Below are positions 45,284 through 57,458 of a stretch of DNA of 64,000 bases, one piece after another. The stretch covers positions 62,001-126,000 of the forward strand of contig NXFV01002075.1 of NCBI GenBank assembly GCA_002803225.1. The letters are read 5' to 3'. A model generated the notes under the pieces. The model was not told the origin of the DNA. It did no database searches and was given only the letters and a program-made list of their open reading frames with translations. The translations under genes and the position numbers were made by a program. The stretch is from Gamarada debralockiae (lineage: Eukaryota; Ascomycota; Leotiomycetes; Helotiales; Hyphodiscaceae). Numbering within the stretch: position 1 is the first letter of the stretch; every line of letters starts with the position of its first letter.

Positions 45284-47057
45284 ATTGGAAAATTGAGTCG
45301 ATTGATGAAGATACTGTCGCGGATGAAGACCAGACGAACGAGTATGTAACTCCATCTTATAAGCCCTTTTATTCTGCGTGGGCTAAAGACGCCATTCCTT
45401 GATGCCCGGGGTACTCGGAACCATAGGAGACAGGGAATCCTATCATGCAGTTCTCTGTTTGCTAAAGATGCAATCAACACTTTTCCTGCGTAAGATAGGA
45501 GAAGAGGGCGCTGAAAATTTTGCAATTAAGTGAATGGAAGTTGAGTCCGTAGAACATCTCGACAATGCCATTTGTGCGATATTGAGTTATTGACAGTTCA
45601 GATTGATCAGATAAAATGCCAAGGCTGCCAAGAAGAAGAAGAGATCTTCATGACCTTATATATCCTGTTTCTAGGTATAATAAATGAGGTTCCTAAAAGA
45701 TATATAGTGGTTTCATGTTTCTAAAGGTCTTCCGTCCAGTACAGTAAATTTTCCCGATGATTCGACGGGCACCCCGCATTAACACCCCCTGCCTCTATTC
45801 GGAATCCTGGATAGGAGGTACCCTCTTGGCATTAAAGCTTTGCAGAATGCTTCGCCTTCCACGGGTTATTCAAAAGAAGACAAAAAATTGACATTTTGAT
45901 GACAGATTCGGAAGTCCTGATCAGGTTGAGCATAGATAGCTGCAAATAACTTAGTCAGACCCTTCGCAGTAGTCAACCGTGGTTAGTCGTCTTTATGACA
46001 TGTTCCCAGATGAATAGCTTCCTGGGAGAATATGTGGAGTATTATCAGAGGGAGAATGACAGAACTGAAGAGCTTGAGGCTGACTCTCCAACTCGGGGAT
46101 TACTGGAGTGCAGATTGGATATCCCAGGAGGTGAAGAACGAATTGTTGAACCGACTACTACTTCTTCCTAGGCAAAACTAAGAGGGCTTGTAAACTTTGA
46201 GTTGAAGATTTCACACAAAGAGGGTTGTGATGTTGACGAAGCAGAGCAAAGGATGAGGGTCTTGTATGTAGAACGAATGATAGGCTAATGGGACATAAAG
46301 AATCATTATGATTATGCGTATTGGCATACTTGGGAATATAGACAGAGATAGAGAACCTTCTCATGGCACAAAGCCTAAGGAGTCCAGCACCCTTTCCAAT
46401 AAGGTCACTCAAGCATTCACAAGAGCTTGTGAAATACTACCCAGCTTGAACAATTGCCAAGCTTCAATATAGCAAATGTCCGAAATTAACTGCATCATAA
46501 GAAGTAGGTGCTCTACTTGCCCATTCCCATTTCGAGAGCTCAGAGAAGAATCCATCTAAAAGAAAATAATAATAAATATATATGTAAATAGAAAAAATTA
46601 AAGGACATACGGCAGTAGGAATTCGCTGCTCGTCACCGACGCAACTACTAATCTACCGACATAAGGCTTGTGTATGGCAGAGCGAACGGGATGCCCAATT
46701 CTCCTTATTCTGTGGTCGTATGTGAAAGCATAATGCCGTAAAGTAATCTATATACAAGTACATCACTGGTAGGGTCTTGCGTTTGAAAGTGGGAAGCATG
46801 ACGCTTTGCAAAAGAACTCCGCCACACGAGGCGGCTAAAAGACAAGATACATATCAGTATCAAGACAATTGACTCGAGACTTTGGATCTGTCGTACGGTA
46901 CTACTAAAATATTTGGACGCAATAAAAGCTGATGTAGGTTCAACATATCTTGGAGTGCTTGGCGCTTGTCCGTTTTTGGATGTGGCGCATGAACCTAAAC
47001 CGCAGCCTTCTTTGACTTTTTCGATCTTTGAACTATCTCGTCTCGAGAACATACAAT
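45284..47057. other. Intergenic 1.8 kb, AT rich in part
   Basis: Apart from the small open frame at 46010 described separately I see no gene. AT-rich sequence occurs around 46558-46605. The right end includes the leader of CWC2. Confidence 0.45.
46010..46171 (+). CDS. Possible small ORF (53 residues), acidic
   Basis: An ATG at 46010 opens 53 codons reading MNSFLGEYVEYYQREN and ending EPTTTSS before a TAG. It is strongly acidic and hydrophilic with a helical look. I recognise no family and see no flanking splice sites that would clearly extend it. It may be an exon of an unrecognised gene, a degraded fragment or chance. Confidence 0.2.
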   Translation: MNSFLGEYVEYYQRENDRTEELEADSPTRGLLECRLDIPGGEERIVEPTTTSS

Positions 47058-48288
47058 ATGGCCGACGTCGAAATCACAACACCTCCAACGATGGCGTCTC
47101 ACGAGGCTGGACCTGAAGATGGATCTACAGCCCTCGCAACAGCCAATACTGAGGTCGCCGCGCCGGCGGAGAGAAAAGTGAAGAAGATCATCCGCAAAAA
47201 GAAACGTCCAGCGCGACCACAAGTGGACCCCTCGACCATGAAATCCGAACCCCCTCCTCAAACCGGTACTATCTTCAATATCTGGTACAACAAGTGGTCA
47301 GGCGGAGATCGCGAGGATAAATACCTGTCAAAGACTGCTGCGGCGGGGCGCTGCAACATTGCGAAAGACACTGGATATACCAAGGCCGACAAAGTTCCGG
47401 GAAGCTATTTTTGCTTGTTCTTTGCTCGAGGAATCTGTCCAAAAGGTTCTGAATGTGAGTACCTGCACAGATTACCAGGTATCCATGACATGTTCAACCC
47501 GAATGTGGATGTGTTTGGAAGAGACAAGCATTCGGATTACAGAGATGATATGGGAGGTGTGGGAAGCTTCATGAGGCAGAATCGCACGATCTATGTAGGA
47601 AGGATACACGTCAGCGATGATATCGAGGAAGTGGTTGCTAGGCATTTTGCAGAATGGGGACAAGTCGAGCGAAGTAAGTCTCCTTATCTCTGGGAAGCGT
47701 GCAAGAGCTAACATGAATGTAGTACGCGTTCTCAATACCAGAGGTGTTGCATTCATTACATACTCGAACGAATCGAACGCGCAATTTGCGAAGGAAGCAA
47801 TGGCGCATCAGTCATTAGACCACAACGAAATCCTGAACGTGCGATGGGCGACGGCTGATCCAAATCCAATGGCCCAAGCACGAGAGGCACGAAAGATCGA
47901 AGAACAGGCAGCGGAGGCTGTGCGAAGAGCGCTACCAGCCGAATTCGTGGCTGAAATTGAAGGCCGCGATCCAGAAGCTCGGAAACGAAAGAAGATTGAA
48001 GGCGGTTTCGGACTGGAAGGTTATCAAGCTCCGGATGATGTCTATTTTGCGAGGGGTGCAAATGCAGTCAATCCAATAGGCAGACAGGGATTGGAGCTTG
48101 AGGAGGAGCAGAGACTGATGATCGAGGCTGATCAGGTGGAGCAGGCGCAGGCAGAAGAAAGTGGTATTTTCTCGAGCAGCACGCTCGCTGCATTACAGGG
48201 CACTCAAGGGGCATTTGTCTCAAAACCAAAAGAAAAGGCACCATCGGGCCCATTAGTAGCTTATGATAGCGATAGCGATAGTGATTAA
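47058..48288 (+). CDS. CWC2: Pre-mRNA-splicing factor Cwc2
   Basis: A component of the NineTeen/Prp19-associated complex that contacts U6 snRNA and helps form the catalytic core of the spliceosome. Exons 47058-47673 and 47723-48288 (49-bp intron) join into 393 residues. I see the Torus-type region (IFNIWYNKWSGG), a CCCH zinc finger (CLFFARGICPKGSECEYLH) and an RRM (RTIYVGRIHV, then GVAFITYSNESNAQFAKEAM). A Glu/Ala/Arg-rich tail ends in a DSDSDSD run. The basic N-terminal segment KKIIRKKKRPARP is a likely nuclear signal. The stop is 125 bp from the stop of the convergent UreF gene. Confidence 0.92.
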
Positions 48289-48413
48289 TGGATAGCATGG
48301 CGGCGTTGGGGAGTATGGGTGGAGCGGTGGCATTATTGCATAGATCAGCGAACAAACAAAAATTGTCATCGCATCCAAATCACCCCATATCTGACCCTTG
48401 ATAAGTTTTCATC

Positions 48414-49356
48414 TCAACTATTGAAGATCCTTGAATACAACATTTCATGTCTCCCAACCCAGAGATCCATAACTGGGACACTCTGTCCCGCGTCTTCAAC
48501 CTTCGTATCCCACTCCCTTTCAACAACTTTTCGAATGCCGTCCTGTACCTCAACGCTCGCCAATACCTTCTGCGCATGATACGGCCCAAACATACTCGCT
48601 CGCACAGCTGCAGACAGCAGAGCCTTCACATGGCTCAGCATAAAAACATATGCAGTCTGCTCCAAACTCATACCCAATGTACAGGCAATAGCTCCAAAAA
48701 GAGGTCCTAGATGGGCAGATGCCGTTGGCAGGTCGCTAGCAACAGTCGAAGATGTGGAGCGTAAGAGAATTGTGAATTCTTTCAAAGGCTCGATAGCATG
48801 TGGAGAAGCACCTGCTGGTAAGGCCGAGCTGAACGATCGATCCCATATCGAGAGAAGAGCTCGGCCTTGCGCAACAGATGCTCGCCGTCCAACTGTGCAC
48901 ATTATGGCTGCATCTAGGTTATCATCCAGCTCTATGAGATCAACTGGGCTCCGGTGAGCTGCGAGCACAAATGGTAGAGTTGTCGAGGCATAGGAGGAGA
49001 GTGAGAGGTTGAGGAAAGCGGGGAACGACGAGTTGGGACGAGTATGCGCGAGGTAGGATTCGAGGCCACTGCTGAATGCGAACGAGCCTAAAGGGAGCGC
49101 TGAATCTGCGAGAAGGAGGAGGAAGTGATGCGATGATGGGGCAAGTGGACCTAGAGACGCACGTTAGAGGGATATTGAGATGGGGGCTTTCATCCGTACC
49201 ATCACTCTGAAGCACTTTCGCTGGTGGGGTCATGATAGCCGTGCCATTGCTGCGGCTAGCACTCAGGCGGACTTTAGCTTCTTGTAGCTTCTGTTCAAGC
49301 TCAGTTATTTCATCTTCAATAGCTTGCGACTCCGAAGAGCCGACTTTATTGCTCAT
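48414..49356 (-). CDS. ureF: Urease accessory protein UreF
   Basis: With UreD and UreG it delivers nickel to apo-urease in the cytosol. Exons 49356-49200 and 49150-48414 (49-bp intron) join into 297 residues. The first in-frame ATG is at 49356; the frame is open upstream but has no ATG. The first 50 residues form a coiled coil (IEDEITELEQKLQEAKVRL). The UreF domain follows with its hallmark DSALPLGSFAFSSGLESYLAH, then LDAAIMC, RASVAQGRALLSIW and GPLFGAIACTLGMSLEQTAY. The expected partners UreD, UreG and urease are not in the window. Confidence 0.9.
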
Positions 49357-50347
49357 CGGGGGAGCATGTTCCTGTGATGCAGGTAGGAAATATTGCACAA
49401 GTCGTTGGAAGAAGGTCCGAATAGTCGCCTCCTCCTCGGTTGCTAGATAGACGCCGTCGATCCCTTCAAACACCCCTACAAACTGTTCTATTAAATTCAC
49501 TTGCACTCAACACCCGGTCTCTTTAGAGCAAGGCTCTCTCGCACATCGTGAGGCTTCCAACGTCGACAACTCATTAAGGATTTCAATCCTGGGGTTAATA
49601 GGGGAGTGGCTGTGTGTCGCCTGCATGTTCTGGCACAACGAGTTGCCTCCGCCCGCTTCATTGCTGCAAGCTGCAACCCCTGTCACTAAAATTTCCCAAT
49701 TTCCAACGTCAGGGGAGTATCTGCCTATGGCAGCTAAGAGGATCGGACTTGGGCCCCTTTGGCACGTCAAAAGGCTTGTTTTGCTTCGCTCCTAGTCAGA
49801 TGCAGGCAAACAACCTCGTGCAATTCGTATATAAGTTCACTGAACAAACTGTTGCGTTTTCGAAAACTCCAACATGCCGAGCGCCGGGTCTGATTTCTGG
49901 TTGATTTCGATACCGCGGATGTGTTTTCCTGTCGACAAAAACCGAGGTCTCACGAGCATCTTGAAACGCTGTGCCGCATTTCTGCTTGCTTCCTTCCATC
50001 GCAGGGCTGTGTTTGGACCTTTTTTGCAGGGCATCCAGGGCAATTAATTTATTTTCGGATTTTCTCTGCACGCTGAGTGGCTCATAGGCAGAACCATGTT
50101 GTTGCCTCAGCATCGTGATGGCTCATCCAACAGTTATAGACCTATTCATGGACCATTCTTGGGCTAAGTCGTTACCTGCCTCACCGCTGTGCCCTCCATG
50201 TTAAATCCAACTCTGTGCCTCAACCTGTTCTGCCTATTATCAAAAACCTATATATTTATTCTTTATCTGGAAATCAGAGCCATCCAAAGTTAGCAAAACT
50301 ACACCACATCTAAATCATATTTTAATACATAAACATTCTCTGTCAAC
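49357..50347. other. Intergenic, no gene seen
   Basis: A divergent gap of 990 bp between UreF and the membrane-protein gene. The minus frame 49796-50113 has no domain. Confidence 0.45.
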
Positions 50348-50983
50348 ATGATCGTCACACTCGCCGTTCGAGTTCTCCAAGTAAGCTACTTTCTATTAAA
50401 CGTTCCACTCATATGAATCGTCACTGACTGGTCAACTTCTAGCTTCTCTTCGGCGCTGTTGTCCTCGCGCTCTCTGCTGTCCTGATCAATGGCTATGGAC
50501 CTGGCCATGGACCCTCACTCATCGACTACGGTGCCTTCTGTGGTGGTGCTGGTATCCTGTTCGCAGCTGTCGGGGTCGTTGCATGCTTCATGGAATCCCT
50601 CCAAGGCATAATCATGCTAGCGCTTGATGGTCTCGCGACATTCTTCGTTCTCGCAGGTGGAATTGTAAGTTACTTGATACCAGTATCTGCTCTCCAACTA
50701 ACAATCTTTCTCAAAGGCATATGCAGCGACAATGAAAGTTGGCAGCTGCACCGATCTGATCTATCTCCAAGCTCACTCAAAGACTATCGCAACCAGTGAA
50801 CAGAAATCATACTCGGGAAACGACGAGGGACAAGTTAACCGCAATGCGCTCAATGACGTGGAGGGTCGTTGTCGAGAAGTTCAGGCTACCACGGCCTTCC
50901 TTTGGTTTTTGTTCGCATGCTTTGCCGTTACTGTGGGACTCTCCTTCATGAGCAAGGGAAAGGGCAGAGGATCAATGGTTTAG
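50348..50983 (+). CDS. Four-helix MARVEL-like membrane protein
   Basis: Exons 50348-50380, 50443-50664 and 50717-50983 join in frame into 173 residues. Four hydrophobic helices are visible: about 10-28, 40-62, 66-90 and 145-163. A hydrophilic loop of about 50 residues with two Cys separates the last two. This layout and the start MIVTLAVRVLQLLFGAVVLA fit the fungal MARVEL family (relatives of Nce102), which sits in plasma-membrane microdomains. The first exon is only 33 bp. No catalytic residues are expected, and a specific role cannot be assigned. Confidence 0.75.
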
Positions 50984-51446
50984 TAACTGAGCAGTTAGCA
51001 GCAAAGGTTGGAAACGACGAAACAAATCGAGTACCTGAAAGTGATGGGATTAATCGGGGGAATGGCGTTGAGAAGTCTTTTTGAAGTTTGTCTTGAGACC
51101 TGATATTATACCCTATGACAGCGAAATACATACCATAGCCACTTCTTTCAATTTCAACATTGGCGTTTTGCTCTTGTTACAGATGGTTACACATAAGTTC
51201 TGTCCAATCTTAGAGGTACGTCGTACCTTCGTACATGTCAACCAATAGAATGTCCTCGACTAAATATCTCGCATCCCGCATTCAAATGCCCCACCTCCAC
51301 GCCTCTTCAGCCTCATATCAGCTGTTGCTCACCGAGACTACTAAAGCTCTTCAAATCCCAGCTAAACATTCCAGTCATTTCATTCACTTTTCAAACTTGC
51401 GTCTCACGCCCATTCTCTCATCTCTTTCCATAACTCCTCGTTCAAT
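50984..51446. other. Intergenic, promoter of the SDR gene
   Basis: The MARVEL-like gene and the SDR are on the same strand. Pyrimidine-rich leader precedes the ATG at 51447. No gene was seen. Confidence 0.45.
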
Positions 51447-52439
51447 ATGACAGCCTCAATCCGCAATTTCTACACCCAGATGTTTCCCCCCGCACCCACC
51501 TTCACCGAAGCCCAAATCCCCTCCCAAACCGGCAAGGTCTTCTTAGTAACAGGTGGCAGCGATGGCGTCGGCTTCGAAATCGCCAGAACACTCTATTCCA
51601 AAGGTGCAAAAATCTACATAGCCTCTCGCTCCCAAACCAAAGCAGAAACAGCCATGAAAACTATCACAGCCCTCCCTACACCCACACCAGGCGAAATTAG
51701 ATACATCCATCTCGATCTCGCGGACTTAGCTTCCGTCAAAGAGGCAGCGCAAGTTTTCGGAAGACAGGAAGATAAACTGGATGTGTTGTGGAATAATGCT
51801 GCGATTGGTGTGGGAGCGTTGCCGAATGGGAGTAAGACGAAGCAGGGGCATGAGATACATGTGGGAACGAATTGTTTGGGGCCATTTTTATTTACAAAGC
51901 TCTTATTGCCGAAATTGAGGGAGGCGGCGAAGACGGCTCCAAAAGATTCTGTGCGTATTGTTTGGGCGAGCTCTGCTGTTGTCGACGGCATGGCCCCGAA
52001 GGGCGGCGTCAATATCGCTGAACTGGCTTCACCGTCTTCTGACCAGAACAGGACCTACACCATCTCCAAGGCTGGGAACTGGCTTCTCGCTTCCGAATTC
52101 GCTCGCAGAGTGGGGAAGGACGGTATCATCAGCATCACGCAGAATCCTGGGAATCTAAACACAAATCTTTTGGCCGGTCTTCCGAAAGTGATGAAGGTGT
52201 TGGTCAAGCCGCTACTGTATCCCGCGAAGATGGGGGCTTATACAAACCTCTGGGCTGGATTGAGTCCTGGCATTAAGGTGGAGGATGGAGGTCGGTATGT
52301 GATTCCTTGGGGGAGGTGGCATGCATGTCCGAGGAAAGACATTACGGATGGTTTCATGAGTAAGGAGGAAGGTGGGACGGGAGAGGGGGCCGAGTTTTGG
52401 CAGTGGTGTGAGGAGAGAACTAGAGATTTTGCGACGTGA
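51447..52439 (+). CDS. Short-chain dehydrogenase/reductase
   Basis: An intronless 330-residue protein of the extended retinol-dehydrogenase/WWOX-like SDR group. It has the cofactor motif TGGSDGVG (about 35-42), the Arg after strand 2 (ASRSQ) that favours NADP(H), a structural NNAA, a catalytic Ser in WASSAV, and YTISKAGN with the YxxxK pair. The C-terminus is unusual in its Trp/Gly-rich end (IPWGRWHACPRKD). There is no signal peptide. The substrate is unknown; no cluster partners lie nearby. Confidence 0.88.
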   Translation: MTASIRNFYTQMFPPAPTFTEAQIPSQTGKVFLVTGGSDGVGFEIARTLYSKGAKIYIASRSQTKAETAMKTITALPTPTPGEIRYIHLDLADLASVKEAAQVFGRQEDKLDVLWNNAAIGVGALPNGSKTKQGHEIHVGTNCLGPFLFTKLLLPKLREAAKTAPKDSVRIVWASSAVVDGMAPKGGVNIAELASPSSDQNRTYTISKAGNWLLASEFARRVGKDGIISITQNPGNLNTNLLAGLPKVMKVLVKPLLYPAKMGAYTNLWAGLSPGIKVEDGGRYVIPWGRWHACPRKDITDGFMSKEEGGTGEGAEFWQWCEERTRDFAT

Positions 52440-52997
52440 GCGAAGGAATGCTACGAAGTCTTGAGTTTAGCCTTAAAGGAAGAGACGTTTCTTCTTCAAG
52501 AAATCTTTCAAATATTGAGTGAATATAAAAGAACGATCCAGAGTTCAGCAGCAGCCGGACCCTCGACTTCTGGATCGAATTGTTCACTGAAACTACATGA
52601 TTAATTCAAAATAGAGAACCGGTAGTCTGAAATTCCGATCGACGTAGGAAGAACATTTGATTCTTACTCTTCAATAAGCCGCGATCAAAAGGTTGTGGGT
52701 TGAGCATCACGGTTGACTCAATACTTAACCATCGAGTATATTCCTCACTCTAAATTCCTCCTTCAATCATCCAAAGCAAATTCACTCCTTTTCAGTCGTT
52801 CAAAATACTTTTGGCGGGGTACTCAGCCTCGCTTCCACAGCCTTGCATACGCCGCTCGCTTAATTAAAAAAAATTCCTCAAAAAAATTATCACAAGGCTG
52901 CGAACCTCAAAATCCTAAAAATATTCCCCTTCAATCCCCAAGACTCTAAATCACAACAATATAAAAAACAAAAAAAGAAGCAGATGTTAGGAATTGA
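52440..52997. other. Intergenic, with a partial tRNA-Lys-like inverted repeat arm
   Basis: No gene seen. TTATCACAAGGCTGCG at 52887-52902 is the exact reverse complement of 53019-53034 inside the tRNA-Lys gene, so these 16 bp repeat the 3' end of the tRNA intron and the start of the 3' half in the opposite orientation. Confidence 0.55.
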
Positions 52998-53088
52998 GCC
53001 CAACGCGGGGGTCGAACCCGCAGCCTTGTGATAACCTATTCAATGGATATTTAAGAGTCACACGCTCTACCGATTGAGCTAGCCGGGC
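52998..53088 (-). tRNA. tRNA-Lys (anticodon CTT) with a 19-nt intron
   Basis: Read on the minus strand it begins GCCCGGC and ends GTTGGGC, a seven-pair acceptor stem with two G-U pairs. The D-arm is GCTC/GAGC. The anticodon stem TGTGA/TCACA closes a loop CTCTTAA with anticodon CTT at 53055-53053. The T-arm is GCGGG-TTCGACC-CCCGC. The total of 91 nt is 72 plus about 19 nt of intron placed one base 3' of the anticodon, the canonical eukaryotic site. CCA is not encoded, as expected. Confidence 0.95.
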
Positions 53089-53592
53089 GCTCTTTGCGCT
53101 GTTTGTTGAAATATTTTTGCTTATCTTGTTATATGAAGGTATGAAGAGAATGCGGGTAGGTGTGGAATTTCACGGGATAAGATAGGCGAGGGTATGAGAG
53201 GGAAATGGGAGGAGAAAAGGTATGGGAAAGAAAGGGCAAGGGCAGGCATGGAGGCTGAAAGGTTTGAGTCACAGAACCCACTTGGGGCAAACGGAAATTT
53301 CTGAGTCACGCGAGCAAACGCGCTCCCACAACACTCCAACCAGTTTACTCATACTTGAAGGTCTCACTCAAAGGAAGAAGGCTCGAGGTTTAGGTTTCAT
53401 CAAAGTATTTATGTTTCATTCTCTCATCCTTCCTAATAATTGGACGAAGGTATCATTACGCCATCCAATGCAAAAGTCCCAATGACAGCTTCAAGGCCCT
53501 CAGTACCCGTCTTCCCAAACGCCAGCTACCATGCAAGTCCCAATCCACAGGACAGCCATCTAATGCCGCTCAAAAAATATTCGTACAAATAT
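53089..53592. other. Intergenic, no gene seen
   Basis: Upstream of the tRNA on its strand and 3' of the protease gene. No motif was recognised. Confidence 0.4.
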
Positions 53593-55083
53593 CTACATCG
53601 CCGCATAAAACATCCCTGCTCCGACTGCCGCCATAGCTCCAAGATGCATTGGCGGTGCGGTTCGCTCAGCTCCGCCTTTCGACGTAGCTGTTCCTAAGGT
53701 TACGGCACCGGTCACCGCACCACCTGCTACGCCAGCTGTTGCTGTCGCTGCGTTCGCAACAAGTGTCGCGTCAGGCACACCTGTGGTTCCGGTACCGATC
53801 TCTTGCACGTTGGTGCCGGTTGCGTTGAAGTTCGTCTGGGCGATCGAGATCTCGTTGCTGTCTAAGTCGTAGACGAGGTATGCTGATCGGATGAAAGTGT
53901 CACCCAATACCGAAGTGCTGGACCCAGCTGGTGCGATACCGAAGAGACAGGCTGGTGTGCCATCAGAAAAGGTCAATTGTCGTCCATTGGATGAGGAGAC
54001 TTCGATGACGAGTTCGTTCATGGCGACTGAGATGGTGGGAGTGGTGAATGTGAAGTTGAGGGCTGTGCTATTGTCGGCCAGAGAGCACGGAACGTAGGCA
54101 GCGCCTTCAGAGGAGTCGTATTGTGCGTCAACTTGCTCGTAGATAGCCTCCGTCATGGCATCGGGTAGGTAGGTGAGGGAGCTGCCTGAGTCGAGGAGCA
54201 CAGCAAGTGCTTGGTTCTCTGCGATGACTGTATTGCCAAACATGACTTCCGTCAGAGTGATGAGGAACTCGGCGTAGTAACCATCCTCCTTCTGGATGGG
54301 GAGAGACTCCAAAGACCCATGATACTGTGCAGTGTCCACACCACCAAAGAGAATGCTGCCCGTGCTTGCATCCAGATCATTCAACCACAGACTGTACGCA
54401 TTCGATTGAATGAGACCATCCGCAACCATCTGTGCTGGCAGGTTGTTGTACGCTGCCTTGCCAGCCCTTCCAACTTGCACCTCGTTGATCTGGTACCCGA
54501 TTCCCAAAATTCCTTCATTAGACGAACTCGTGTATCCAATCCCAAACTGCAGCCTGTCCAATGTTGTCCCCCCTATCGTGATTGTGTCCGAGACATAATC
54601 CCCCGACGCCCCAGATCCATCTACGTATGAAATGTTGAAATCGCTCGCAATATACTCGTATGTCGAAGACGAATTCGCTTTGTATGTGCCGGCGGCGGCA
54701 CACGGACTGGCCTTGCTCTTACATAACGTCGAAGTCGGTGTGTTGACCCAAAGATCACTGCTGCCAGTGTCTAAATGTAACCGTAAACTTTGTGTTGGTG
54801 TCCCCAATGTGGCATTGGCGAAGTATAACGTTTCCTGTCACCCATCAGCACATGTACACTGATACACTAAAACGGTTTAACATACCTCATTGTCCAATGT
54901 TGCTTGGACGGTGCTTGCTCTTCTCCTTAAACGATCCCTCGACACTGGACTTGGAACTGACTTTCTTTGAACTGGAAATCCAACGACTCTTGGTGGCCCA
55001 TCGGTCCGCTTGTGCAATTGAATCCCTTCCGTACATGTTGATAATATGCTCGCCGCAATGGCGAATGTTGTAAATCCCTTCAT
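53593..55083 (-). CDS. Secreted, probably GPI-anchored aspartic protease (yapsin/OPSB-like)
   Basis: A pepsin-family (A1) protease. Exons 55083-54886 and 54834-53593 (51-bp intron) join into 479 residues. A signal peptide covers about residues 1-19. A pro-region with a dibasic KR near residue 26 and an RLRRR run near 50-55 suggests processing. The catalytic pair is DTGSS (Asp88) and DSGSS (Asp281), with a flap Tyr in YVDGSGASGDY and several N-glycosylation sequons. The C-terminal 90 residues are Gly/Ala/Thr rich and end in a hydrophobic stretch (MAAVGAGMFYAAM), as in GPI-anchored yapsins and the OPSB group of fungal proteases. It would act at the cell surface or wall. Confidence 0.9.
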
Positions 55084-57458
55084 GTTTGCTCAACTATATT
55101 CCTCGCAATTAGGTCGTCGAGGTCCAATATGTGTTGACCAAAACTTGGGGACCCCTGGGATATAATACCCCTCGAGATATGGATGACGCGGACGGTGGTA
55201 GGTAAGAGACTCTAACTTCTGTCCACGCAGCCGTCTTTTCCAGTGCCCAGTGGGACTAACCGGCAATTAAAAATCCGTAAAAAATTGACTTCAAAGAGTG
55301 ACGGTGGCGGGAATAATGCTGAGCCTTAGATATGATAAACGGCCGTGATGACTGTTAAGTGGACGGGAGTGGCGGAGGGTATGAGTTGCCTTCGGTCTAC
55401 CTAGACGTTGACGTTATGAGACAAAACTCAAATCCAGATTGGAGATGATAAGGAAGGCGCAGCACAGCACGGTTCCTGATCGATTGATAGAAGCTGTAAG
55501 GCTGCGGGATATATAATACCTGCAGGTGGAAGGGAGAAAGCGAGTATTGTAGGGCTGAAGAAGGCCAATGTAACGAGAGACCTCGAAATGGAAATCAAGA
55601 TCTAGACGTTGCCAAGAATGATAACAGTATTGAAAGTAAGAATTCTAACAGGCGCCCCAGATTATTTCCGAGAGCAATTCTACGCAATTAGAATGGGAGA
55701 ATACTCTTTTCTATGTCTTGGCAGACTTGAGCAGGGGATTCGTGTGTGAGATCCGCAAGTGACGCGGCCTCTGACACCAGACGAGAGTAATCCAATAATG
55801 GAGAAATATCCACTCACAGTACCCGCGCTTTCCCATCGTGCCGTCGTGCGCCTCAATTGCTGAGAATGGCCTTACGACTTCATGGCTGTGCGCTTTGTTC
55901 CAAGAGCCTGGGAGTGCATGGCGATATTTTCAGAGCTCGGAAGGGGCCCATTTTTGTCGTGCGCGGCAATGAGATTCGTCGAGAGGGGCCGGGTATGGAA
56001 ATTTCGAAACACCACGACCCTAGTTTGAAAAGCACCCTGACACAAGCTGTGAACACTCTCCGTCTGGGTGAAACGAGGATCTCGTTGGCTTCGACCCTTT
56101 GGGATAGATTCACGAAGATTGCGACAATATTTGACGCGCTGAAGACTTCGCAAAAAAGATTGATAAGTGGGCAAGATGCTCGTGTGAGAGATGTCTAATT
56201 GAACTCAGGTACCCAAAGCGCAGTGGAATGTGAAGGTCATGTGAGGCCCCGTCGTCGTCGCTGTATTGCGTATGCATTGTGGGGACCTCATACATTGTCA
56301 TCGTTGAGGGGCAGCTGGTGGCACCGTGGCAGTGGGAATTTTGATGATGTGGGAGAGATTTGTGAGATCTGGCTGCATCGGCATCGGCTTGCATTCGCTT
56401 CGCCGTTCCATTTGTGGGCAGCCGAGCCTCGAGATGTCACTCTGTAGTTCCAAGAGTTGATATCGACATCGATATCCATTTCGGAGAGTAGATTACACAA
56501 CGCATTTCTCTCCGTCAATAACGAGTGCGTATCTTCCAATTAGATTCTGAACAAGACGTCTCCAAGCATTCTCCATCTCGGCCGCCGTTACACTACCTCT
56601 CGCGTGGCAATGACATTCCAAGATCATGTATGCCATGAACCTCTAATCTCGAACGCCTTAGGCTCTCGGATGTCACTTGAGACTCATTGGCGTCTTGGAG
56701 TCGCTTCAGTAACTTGGAGTTTGGTGAGTGGAGTTGAGAGAGTTTCGCTTCTAAATATGGACCATTACGACTCGTAGCGTCTGTTCACAAGGTTGAAGTC
56801 AACGGTGAGATGAACCCCCAGACAGCTGTCAGGAACGTTTCCACTTTCCCTCGAGACCCTTGAGCAGTGCCAAGACTGGGGTATGAGCCCCTGCAAGGGA
56901 CCTGCAATGGTAATCACGTGTGTTATCACGTGTTTGTATCGTGATCAACTTGATGGCGACCCAACCACGTCTTTGGGACCGATTTAGCCAGGAGGAACCT
57001 TAGAGCGGAGTGAACCGAGATCCTGCTGCAATCCCGTGATGCAGGCACGAACCATCATCGAATCAACTTTGACCTAAAGCTGTTGCCTAGAGGTACAACT
57101 GCCTTGGCTTTCAGGATTCCGAAGTATGGAGGAACCAGCTGAAAAATACGAAAGACGTTCGCGTGTTTGCCTACGAAAGACCGATCTTGCCTGAAGTATC
57201 CCTTCGCTCATTAAGTTCAGGTAAGACGGACGAATGAGGGAGGGAGGAACCTAGGAGGTCCAAGTCAACCTCTTTTTGCAACTCGACTCTGAAGTTCATT
57301 CCACACATCACAATTCCTCATCTCATAAAGCTTTAGGATAGCACTTTACTTCATCTAAAGGCACTCAAGTACTTTTAAATTCGACATTCCCGCTGTTTCT
57401 CTGCGCTCAGCAAGTCGACAACATCGAGAAACGCACGAAGCACTTTCTCAACATCAAT
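55084..57458. other. Long intergenic region (2.4 kb), no gene recognised
   Basis: Divergent gap between the protease and the V-ATPase proteolipid gene. Opposite-strand frames overlap at 55857-56540, but none shows a domain or sensible splice chain. A pair of ATCACGTGT motifs lies near 56915-56937 (CACGTG-containing). Confidence 0.45.

Noticed and set aside
49357..49506. 50 extra N-terminal codons for UreF
   Set aside because: The frame is open but contains no ATG before 49356.
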